DNA of 15,684 bases, from NCBI GenBank assembly GCA_028565635.1, contig JAOXYB010026735.1, positions 1-15,684 on the forward strand. The letters are read 5' to 3'. A program made the position numbers and the translations under genes. This DNA is from Phoronis ovalis (taxonomy: Eukaryota > Phoronida > Phoronidae). Below the pieces are notes generated by a model. The model saw only the letters and a program-made list of their open reading frames with translations. It did not search any database and had not been told where the DNA came from. Position 1 is the stretch's first letter. Every line of letters starts with the position of its first letter. Shown one piece after another: positions 1 through 8,900 of this stretch.

Positions 1-402
1 TTCCCTTTCAAACAGAAACAACCAAAAAAGCCAGCGCCAAGGAGGAAAAAAGAAAAAATCATAAATTTAAGGTTTTCTCACTACTTTCAGCAGGGCCAGC
101 CTCTTCACTAGCACTGTGATTTAAATCAATTGTGACCTTATGCCAAATTATACCTAACTGGTATAAACTTTAATACTAGTAGTTCATCACAAAAACTTTA
201 AACAAACCTCTTCCGAATCCTCATAATAATGAAAACCACAGCAGACAGTTACAAGAAAAACTGCCACTGTCGGATTTAATATATCAGTCACTATATATAA
301 TGTATTTGCTGTTACAGCTATTTTTTATTATTCATCCAAGAACATTTATTGTTCGTTAAAAAAAGGGAAATTAACACATAACGTTTGACTTTGAATACTC
401 AC

Positions 403-487
403 TACAAGATTGTCCTCGGCTTTCCTTAAACACTTCCGATGCAAGAACAACGTAAACAAACAAAGTGATAAAATTTGAAGTTGCCAT
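403..487 (-). CDS. First exon of a second minus-strand gene: signal peptide (partial gene)
   Basis: The ATG has a good context (A at -3, G at +4). It opens 28 codons starting MATSNFITLFVYVVLASEVF and ending RGQSC, with a hydrophobic core at about residues 6-17, and then hits the donor gtgagt in phase 1. This is a secretory signal exon of the same design as exon 1 of the mosaic lectin gene. The first intron reaches at least to the left end of the window, so the product cannot be named. An AG after a T-rich stretch just upstream of the ATG (about 502-503) may be the acceptor of a 5' UTR intron. The two genes may be tandem members of one cluster, which is inferred from orientation and exon phase only. 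Confidence 0.55.
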
Positions 488-942
488 TCTGCTGAGTCCT
501 GCAATTTTTAAAAAATAGTCCACTTACTACATAGTTCACATGGTTATAGCGTGGTGAAACTGGGAGATAAGTTAATGGATGTCAAAAACACTGTATGTAC
601 ATGCAGCAACTATATTCCACTTAAACTGAAATTATCATAATTAATATGCAATGACTTAATGCCCCACAAACATTAAAGACATTGAATGAAACATCAGTTG
701 TGTCACAATTTCCTGTGGAGAATTATAATTTGTTAAATTTTCTTGAAGATACGTCATACTTATTGTAAGCTATTAAACAACAGCTAAACGGTTTAACAGG
801 TTCTTCTTTATATGATGCGCAAAGAACTAAAATTAGACAGACAATGTTGTGATAAAGATTTATTATTATAACTTTTTAGCGATCCATTGTAACTTCCCAT
901 GACCCAATTCAATTCCTAACTAGATAGCCTTTTAGCAAAGGC
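488..942. other. Upstream region of the second gene, no gene seen
   Basis: AT-rich sequence immediately 5' of the signal-peptide exon. It should hold the promoter and perhaps a 5' UTR exon, but I cannot point to a specific site. Confidence 0.5.
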
Positions 943-1004
943 AGGGTTGCTCATATTAGCTTTTATGAACGTTAAATGACCTCCAAATTACCTTTCAGCA
1001 TCAT

Positions 1005-1415
1005 TTTTAGAATTTTGACCTTTGACCCCTAAAATGACCTTTTGACCCCAAGGTCAGACATGGCCTACCCTGGGGATGTCAAACCTCAAATAGCGTGTCC
1101 TTAACTACAACAGACTTCGAGATATGGCTTAGTGAATTTTGGACGATCAAAAAATTCATTGAAAAGATGCCAAAAAAATAAAAACAAAACCTTGTAGTAC
1201 CGAAATCTTCTCGAAGATCATCTAAAATACTTCGTTGTAACTCAATACAATCATTTTAGAACATTTTGAATTTTTATCAAAAATTGACCTTTGAGCTTCA
1301 AATGACCTTTTGACCTCAAGGTTAATAATAGCCTACCCTAGGGATGTCATACATCAAGTATCAAGTTCCTAGCTGTAACCGTCTTCGAGATATAGCTTGC
1401 TCAAAAATGGAGGAA
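1005..1415 (+). repeat. Two-copy tandem repeat, period about 269 bases
   Basis: Both copies share TTGACCTTTGA, then ATGACCTTTTGACC, then GCCTACCCT.GGGATGTCA and CTTCGAGATAT.GCTT in the same order. The first shared block sits at 1015 and 1284 and the last at 1113 and 1381, so the spacing is constant at 268-269. The copies differ by many substitutions, so they are old. Confidence 0.85.
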
Positions 1416-1417
1416 AA

Positions 1418-1472
1418 AGAAAAAGAAAAGAAAAAGAAAAGAAACGAAGAAGAAGAAGAAGAAGAAGAAGAA
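1418..1472 (+). repeat. Microsatellite: GAAAA-rich tract then nine GAA units
   Basis: A purine-only strand runs from 1418 with AAAAG-type units. After a single C at 1445, nine uninterrupted GAA units fill 1446-1472. It lies directly after the second tandem copy and before the terminal hairpin of the element. Confidence 0.95.
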
Positions 1473-2742
1473 AGAAATCAGATCATACAAAACCAATAGG
1501 CTTGCTCCCTTATAGGAGCAACCCTAATTAAGGCCACAAGAGATTACAAATTAAAAGTACAAATATAAAATCATATGTAACAAATTTATAACAGTAATGC
1601 AAAGATACAAACAGCAACATATTTACAAGTAAAATCATCAAAAAGTGTATCAATACTGTGAATAAGTCTGCAGTTGTCATTTTGAACTGAAAAAAGTTTG
1701 CAATAGCAAAAATTATGATATTCTCACGGGCTGACACGTGATGCGATTTAACGAATCTGATTGGGTAAGAGACATAGATGGTCTATTGCCTAGATATAAA
1801 TGCTTGGTTACATCTGGAACTAATGTAACATCCCAGTTATAGCACTGGTCAGTACCGAGATGCAGTGATGCGCTGTTCCTTGCGGGGGCTTTATTGACAT
1901 GTTTAACTGATGATTGAAAAGATCATCTGCTAATAATAGCTTTAGCAAAAACCGTGACGTCTGGTAATTGTAAGAGAAGAATACATCTTGACGTTAGAAA
2001 TCGTTACGGGGTGTTGCAGTGAAAAACACGATAACAATACGAACAAAAAGTGCAGAGATAAGACTAAAGATGTTTATTAGAGCACGACTTGGTAAACATT
2101 TCTCCCCTAAACGTTTTTCATTCATTATAATGATCATGATTTCAGATAAAATGAGATGATTCTTGTTAATTGCAAAACAATTTTGTGATTTATTATTGCT
2201 TTCGTGGAAAGAATAAGTAAGTTATATTTAGTTTTCTCGGTGAAAAATATTTCAAAGCAAATAGTTTTATAACCTGTACAGGTATCTGATATCTGGCCCG
2301 GTAATTATGCCGTTGAAATATACTTTTCTAACAAATTTTATTTTTAGGCTTTATAAGCAGCGAGTAACGCCATTTTGTCATGAAAAACACAAAAGTTTAT
2401 TGTAACTCAAGGTGCTGCAAATATCAGTGTCTATCCTCTACTTGATATAACATGTGGCATAGACTGGACTCGGTCTGAATAATGAAGTTTGTATCATTGA
2501 TTATTTTTTTTACTGAAATTGTCTAAAGTCATGATATATATATTTTTTCAACTGTGTAACTTATATTTAGTCATATTTAAATTTTGATAGTTTGATAGCT
2601 CCAAAACCCCAATTTTATATATTTTCAGTACTAATAATGATCAATTTATTGATAGCACTGTTACAAATGACGAAATATGAGTAAAATTATCAAAATTGTC
2701 AACTATCAATATATTAAATCCTTATATAATTAGTCTTTCCTC

Positions 2743-2758
2743 AGCCTGGGGACAGGCT
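2743..2758. repeat. Small hairpin AGCCTG-GGGA-CAGGCT
   Basis: A 6-bp stem with a GGGA loop in AT-rich surroundings. ACATGTGGCA just after it also occurs about 300 bases earlier (2450-2460), so an old repeat may lie here. Confidence 0.5.
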
Positions 2759-4391
2759 ACATGTGGCAGAGAAATTATGTTAAATAATTTTACATTTTTT
2801 TAAAAACAATATTTGGTGGACAAACCGTAAAACTTTACCTTTTGTTGCTTAAGTTGCTTGCAAAACGTACCAATATCGAGTATTAGTTATGCCATGAAAT
2901 CAATTAACAGGTGCTTTTTTAATTTATTCAGCACACAATTGCAACAACACATGAATGGGCACTAGTCTTCCATCTAAAATGTTACGAGGACTATTAGAAC
3001 GTTTTGATATTATATTTTAAAAGAGCGCTTTTGTACAACAGCGCAAAAATTATGGCGCAATATTCAATTTTCTTAACGTTTTGCAGAGTGAGCTAGAGAA
3101 ATGTCAATATTGGCATGACCTTGTATACAGATTATATCTGTGAATAAATTCATAAATCTTGAAAAAGGGATATAAGCAAGAAAATGGCATTTTAATTTTG
3201 GTTATATTGGTAACTTAACAATCGGATAATAGATTCTAGCTCTTCAAACTTTTTGTCTGTAAAAACTATCGAAACATTGGGACTTTGAAGATTTAGAATG
3301 GTTGTTGGGTATTATGAATTAAACTATAACTGCCTTTGCGATTATCCGGCAGAAACATAGGAATCAAATAAATTATATATAAACTGTACTGAACATGTTT
3401 CAAATTAATGCATTTTTAAATAGCCTAGTGTACAATTGATTCCCGTTCTCAACTACAGAAAAAAATTACGAAGATTTTTGTTTTACGCGTCTTTTTCTTT
3501 TCTATATATAGGCTGCAATATTTTAATTAAACCACAGATTTCAGTAATACTCTAATAGTTCGTACAACAGTGAACAAAAGGTTTGAGTATATCTACTTAA
3601 TTATTATAAAGACTCGATATAGTCTGCTAAAAAACCTTTAAACTCATTACAAACAGATGTTTTCTGAAACGTACAAATATATTAGAATAGTCTAAAGGTT
3701 GTCTTCTTAGAATTGAGTAAAGAAAAAATAATATTTAAATTTAATACACAAAAGCGTGAAAATTAATACATATTGTTCCGAAATCACAAACAGGATTTTT
3801 GTAATACCATTATCATTTTTAATTACTGTTAGAATTCAGAGTTTCTATAATTTTCAAAGTGCCACTTTTGTATATCAATCAATAAAAATGAAAACCTAAT
3901 AGTAGGAAAAAAATGAATTATTGAACAAAAAAATACCTTTCGCTGTATCACTTAAATTGCTTTGCGTACGAAACATATAAAAATGGAAAAGTAGCATTCC
4001 TGCACAATTTTGTAGCAAAATAAGTGAAATTGTTGTCGTTATATTACCTTAAAAGCACTAGTAGCAAAGACAGCATAAATCTATGAGAGCAAACGCTGTA
4101 GTTCTTCGTTCTTTAACTTCTTGCTTGCGGTGGTGTAATTAGAAAATCAAACTAAAAAGTTGCAAAATTTCATCTCTTTTTATAACTTTCCGTAAAAAAA
4201 CAAGATTGGTATCTTCACACGATTTCGTGACCATAGAGCATCGTTGTTGTTATTGGCCCTGGGCCCTTTTGTTAAATGCACCCCCGCTTTAACACGATCT
4301 CTGTATCCTGGTCAATCAAATTTACCATAACAACGTCCAGTATCACATTCTAAGTTACAGCCATGATTGTATACAATTGAAGAATAAAGGC

Positions 4392-4409
4392 TTAGTATAT
4401 ATATACTAA
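4392..4409. repeat. 18-bp perfect AT palindrome
   Basis: TTAGTATATATATACTAA is its own reverse complement. It lies in the non-coding stretch between the two minus-strand genes. Confidence 0.9.
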
Positions 4410-4586
4410 TTTTATAAACCGTGACAATTTTTAAATAAAGTTCTTAAATATTAAAATATTTAGTTAAAATATAAAAAAGCCTGAAGTGGTCAACTCGGAT
4501 TTGGTAATAGTGGTAGTGTATGTTGTGTATAGAAAAAAAATGATATATATATAGTATTACAGCTGTGGTAGCCGGAATCTGAAATT

Positions 4587-4766
4587 ATGTCTACCAAAGT
4601 GCCAATAAACTTTAATGTACTATTTATACAAATACTGTTGTTCACGGAGTTAGTCGGACGGGTGAATCAATTACAACTGGTAATGCCCCCGTTTCGTATT
4701 AATAAATATAGATATTCATATTTTAAGAGAACTATTAACTGCATTTGCAAAGCTCAATATTTGTAA
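4587..4766 (+). CDS. Candidate small secreted peptide (59 codons) or orphan signal-peptide exon
   Basis: The frame starts MSTKVPINFN and continues with a hydrophobic run VLFIQILLFTELVG, which looks like a signal peptide. A short basic tail follows, with two cysteines (NCIC) near the stop. A TATA-like run lies about 35-45 bases upstream (4543-4553). At 4680 the sequence CAACTG followed by gtaatg could also be a splice donor, which would make this a first exon of a gene whose other exons I cannot find. Base use is like the AT-rich surroundings, so chance is quite possible. Confidence 0.22.
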   Translation: MSTKVPINFNVLFIQILLFTELVGRVNQLQLVMPPFRINKYRYSYFKRTINCICKAQYL

Positions 4767-5329
4767 AGCATACTGCAAATATAGCACAAATACATATTAG
4801 TACCAGTACTAGTGTCAATCATATACATGTAGCTGTCAAAAAGTTTTCTAAGTATTGTAGGCAATTCTTAACTTATTAAAACAGCCATGGAAAGAACGAT
4901 GGAAATTAACCAGCGCATAGCCGAGGAGTATCAGAAATACGGAAGAGCATAATTTTAGCATGATTTGAGCATAAACTAAATTTTCTTAAAAGTGTATTTT
5001 CACGAATATATAAAGAGCGAATGTGCTTATGATACAAATTGATATTGGGGTAATTAAAGTGTTACTTAAAACAGTCGTATAAGGGATGTTATTTCAAATA
5101 TGTACGTGGTACAGATAAGACACATGTCATCAGCATAGATGATTAATTAGATACCTGCCAACCAGACAACTAATAGGTAGCTTAGTAAAAAAACTTTACA
5201 ACCCTTTCAAGATTCAAATCGAAAACAAAAAAATCCTTTCTGACCAAATTAAGCGGGAGGAAATAATTTCGTTTTCTATTAACTTATTAATATCCAGTTA
5301 AGTGCAATATTTGTTAGCTTCGTGGGTGT
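4767..5329. other. Stretch without recognised gene
   Basis: AT-rich, with one 21-codon frame (4887-4952) that has a good start context but no other support. Nothing else is seen before the LINE tail. Confidence 0.55.
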
Positions 5330-5597
5330 TTGTGTATGTTTAGTTTTTAACAATCAATGTTTCATGATGTTTGAACTGCAATCATGTCATTTCATTGTAT
5401 TTTTCTTCTTCATCGTATTTGTTCGTGTGATTTATCCGTGCCATCTTGTTTCATATTCAGGGACCCCATTGGACATTTTTTTTTATAACAGTATGTGTTA
5501 TCCTTGGAGATGAAACACCTTTCTTATTTATTGCAATTTATTTATTTTATGTATTTGTTGTGTTCCGTGTACGAAAATAAAATCAATCAATCAATCG
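5330..5597 (+). mobile_element. 5'-truncated non-LTR retrotransposon (LINE) 3' end with AATC tail
   Basis: The stretch is T-rich and ends with GTGTACGAAAATAAAATC followed by further AATC units. An AATAAA signal is at 5577-5582 and four AATC units at 5582-5597. A short microsatellite tail directly after a polyadenylation-like signal is the normal 3' end of several invertebrate LINE families. I see no reverse transcriptase residues, so only the 3' UTR remains. The left border is uncertain and no target-site duplication was found. The open frame at 5322-5513 is part of this T-rich tail and not a gene. Confidence 0.55.
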
Positions 5598-5657
5598 AAA
5601 TTATTACAGATACCATCCAAATACGCATTGGAAGGTAGGGGGATAATAAACATGTAA

Positions 5658-5663
5658 TTTAAT
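5658..5663 (-). promoter_or_regulatory. Candidate polyadenylation signal ATTAAA
   Basis: On the minus strand ATTAAA occurs about 250-330 bases beyond the candidate stop codons of the mosaic lectin gene. AATAAA matches also exist further on in the LINE tail (about 5526-5545). The choice is open. Confidence 0.2.
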
Positions 5664-5915
5664 AATCTAGACATATATGAATTATTTATGGATAAATCAA
5701 TTAAGTACTAATTCTTGGGTTTTCTGTATAAAAGTTCTTTATATAATTTTCAACTTGTTTTTAACTACCTTGGACCAGCTATTGTTGTTATTAAGATCTC
5801 ATTCTATTATGCACTGATTCATATGAGTAATTTTCAAGCAGTAGTAGATTGATCATGGCTCCGCACGCTCTGTAGCATCCCAGGAGAAGTAAAAAAATAC
5901 TGTAAACACAGATTT

Positions 5916-5945
5916 CTACCATGCATGTAACGCTTTATAAAATTG
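5916..5945 (-). CDS. Tentative last exon (9 codons plus stop)
   Basis: A T-rich tract ending ctcag is followed in phase 0 by QFYKALHAW and a TAG stop, which would finish the protein at 531 residues. A rival acceptor at 6013-6014 (ccttcacctgcag) gives only LLLVS and a stop at 5995. Reading through the exon 9 donor instead stops at 5982. The three 3' ends cannot be separated without transcript data, and this one is chosen only for its acceptor and the smooth continuation. Confidence 0.35.
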   Translation of the reverse strand, partial: QFYKALHAW

Positions 5946-8900
5946 CTGAGAAAAACATGTTTTTTCTGTTTAACTTCGTATCTAATATATATTACTAAGA
6001 GACAAGCAGAAGCTGCAGGTGAAGGAAAGCACAAAAGTAGCACCTGACATATACGTTGAATATAATAAATACATATTTAATAAATACGAAATAAAATAAA
6101 GTTCAACCTTCTGTGTACGCATAAACTCTTGGTAAACGACAAAAACATTCAGTAATTCTGCATCGTACCATCCTAAAACCGCCACTGATGTGTCAACATT
6201 ATCAACCTTGTCCATTAGCCTGTCTATAGGAAGAAGCACTAAATATCACGTCACGTATGTACGTATTGTTTATTGAAATTTTTTAAGATCATTTAAAACT
6301 GCAATAAAAATAACTAAATAATTTTAAGCAGTCAAAACTAAAGTATATAAAATTTACTAAAACCGATATATTTTTTTCCAATTTTGACCAGTCAGATTAT
6401 CATATTACACTTTAATTATCCCTCAGCGATGGCGTTGTGTCAAAGTTGATACTTGTTTGATTTTACGTAGCGACGTAATATCAGCCAAATATTAACGTTG
6501 ACACAACGGGCATGGTGTGTCAGCGGAGCATATAACAGCATATATTGTTCTTTTTGAAATTTGTAAATTTTTAGTAGTTCCTGGCGATGTAGAATGAGTC
6601 ATCATGGTAGAATAGCGGACGTGGTAGGCGACGATGGAAGCTGCGACGTAACTTCAACCAAGAATCAACGTAGATTTTAAGTTGATATTTTGGTGTCGGT
6701 TTATCGTGTGTTGTCTTTAAGTTACCAGACGTCCCAATGTAATATCAACCAAGGATCAACGTCAATAATTTGTCGTGTGCCTAACCCTAACGGGATTGTA
6801 TGGTACTGTGACGCTTTTGTTTAATATCTAAATCAGAAAATTAGATGCAAACATTATTTCAGACATTTGATTGTTCAAATAGCATAGCGACAGAAGCAAA
6901 AAGAGTAAATAGACACCATTATTTGTTTTCAATGCAAACACAAAATCGCGTCTGTATAGCTAAATTAGACAAAGAAGCTTGATAAATGGTTTCAAGTTGA
7001 ACACGACTGATAGTGAACATAGTAGTATAATAATAAGTACATATCTCAAATATTACATTAATTGGATCGTACCTTCGTTTCCTATTTTTTTCACTCTATG
7101 AAGTTAATCTGCCTGTAGATCATCTCCAAGTACTCTTGTGGGTCCTACACAAACGCATAAACAAAAGCACACAGACACACGTACACACTGTCACACAAGC
7201 ACGCGCAAGCACACAGAAAAAATCAGTGGCATTACAGTGTATAATTCGGAAAAAGTAGCATATCGTACTAGAAAATACAAATGTTCTAATAATCTACTAA
7301 TTAGCGAGAAGTGTAATACCGTATGAGCCTCATGGAATAATAATCAAAGGCGATAGATTGTGGCTTTATCTTATTGTAACTGCTCCGGGTAGTTTTATTT
7401 TCACTTACCACACATTGGCAATGTGCTCCATTTTCCGTTTATTTGGCAAAATGCTGTATCAAAACCAATAATCTTATAACCAACATCGCATTCAATAAAT
7501 ATTTCGTCTCTGTAGGAAGCAATTGCATTGTACACGTCATAACCTTGTGATAGCTTTTTCGAGAATCCATTTTCAATGTCTGGAGCTTTGCATTTTGCTA
7601 GAAGGAAGAAAGTACTGTACATTTACAACGTTGACGTAATATAGAAAATAGCGGATTATTATCCAAAGTGTTCACTGGTAATTAAATGTTTGCAGTAGGA
7701 TATTTTGAACCGATTCATACAGAGTTTGCCATATTAAGCGAGTTTATGAGCACAAGCTCCGTTTGTAATAGGGATATGTTAATAGCTGATGCGATTATAA
7801 CATAACATTATGATAGCGCTTGATTGAAAACATTTTTATCCAACGTCCATTGTATAATGAGCATATCGAATATTAGTAGTACATAATGTTCCTGCGATTC
7901 AAACCCTCATCACTGAATACCTGAAAGCAAGTATTGACACCTATGCCGCTTAAGATGCGGACTGGTTTTCTGCCCATTTAACCACATATCGCCAAAATAT
8001 GTCTATAGAACATGAAATAGTTAAATATAGTAAAGAAATCATTAATAAAATGCTAACCTTACCCTAATCATAGTTTTAATCTTAGACTAAATGTAATATT
8101 GGGAACATATATCTAACCCTAGTCTGGGAAAGCAGCAGTAACACAGGTAGCATTTGCCCAACACATGCTACATGTTAGTTAATACATTTTGCCATTTCAC
8201 ACCAAGACAAGACTATCCCTGAAATATCACAAATTTCAGTGATTCTTCTTTCAAACACGAAGAACTAAAAATACCAGTGCATCAGAGGAAAAGAGAAAAG
8301 CTGATAAATATTAAGCACAGTCGATCGTACTGTGGAGGCTGGACTATGGCGGCACTTATCGTGTTCTTATGCCAATTTTAATAACAAGTTGACGGAATAT
8401 TTTAGTAAAGTAAAAATGTAACTTTCCTGTTTTCAATTTTCGAAATTCAAATTGGTTTTATTTTTCTTTCGTAAGTACGAATTGTTAAATAATGTTCGTG
8501 AAAAACGTTCACTGGTTGAGGTCGCAGCTATATAGTTCAGTTTTTACCGACTAATATTTGCATTAATACTATGTTACGACAAGTGTTCAAAAATACTAAA
8601 TGCTGTTTGGTTATTTGGTTAATTGTGTTCTAATTACGTCATAAGTTATAAAAGAATGAGAGGTGCTACCTTCATGCAAATGTATCCCATTATATTTTAA
8701 ATATACAAACTGAATTTCTACGTACGTGTTCTGTCAAGTTCACATATGAACGTTTCCTCATTTATGCATGGTTGCATTAATATCATACATTTTTGGGTGC
8801 CTTCTAGTTGACATTGTAAAGCACTACACCCAGTTGCAGTATCAATATCACTTGTTATGGTTCTGAAATAGTCTCTGTCTGAATCAGGTATATGAACCCA

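Larger units (their letters stand above)
943..1527. mobile_element. Pearl/HINE-like non-autonomous rolling-circle element
   Basis: The stretch has four parts in order. It begins with AGGGTTGCTC (943-952), followed by a tandem repeat of about 269 bases present almost twice (about 1005-1150 and 1274-1415). Next come a GAAAA-rich tract and nine GAA units. It ends with a hairpin TGCTCC-loop-GGAGCA (1503-1520) running into GAGCAACCCT (1516-1525), the exact reverse complement of the opening motif, with CTAAT at the border. Short inverted ends, tandem core, microsatellite and terminal hairpin are the known layout of pearl and Helentron-related elements of bivalves. It has no coding frame. The family assignment is inferred. 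Confidence 0.5.
1528..4586. other. Long AT-rich stretch without recognised gene
   Basis: About 3 kb with stops in all frames and no motif I recognise. A hydrophobic minus-strand frame at 1528-1737 lacks an ATG at its start and looks like AT-rich chance. A GC-rich patch near 4255-4267 (GGCCCTGGGCCC) and two palindromes stand out. Confidence 0.6.

Noticed and set aside
208-266. Membrane-like candidate exon (minus strand) after the second gene's signal exon
   Set aside because: The phase would fit, but the acceptor lacks a pyrimidine tract, the donor gtttgt is weak, and no following exon in phase 0 is visible.
1528-1737. Hydrophobic minus-strand open frame
   Set aside because: It begins with GTG and not ATG, is composed of AT-rich hydrophobic codons, borders the repeat element and shows no motif or splice sites.
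4887-4952. 21-codon plus-strand frame with a good start context
   Set aside because: It is too short, with no conserved motif, and expected by chance in a region this size.
7880-7920. tRNA B-box-like GATTCAAACCC, possible SINE
   Set aside because: No A box at the right distance, no tRNA fold and no tail were found.
8060-8140. Telomere-like CTAACC/ACCCTA pieces
   Set aside because: They are scattered, irregular and too few to be interstitial telomeric repeat.
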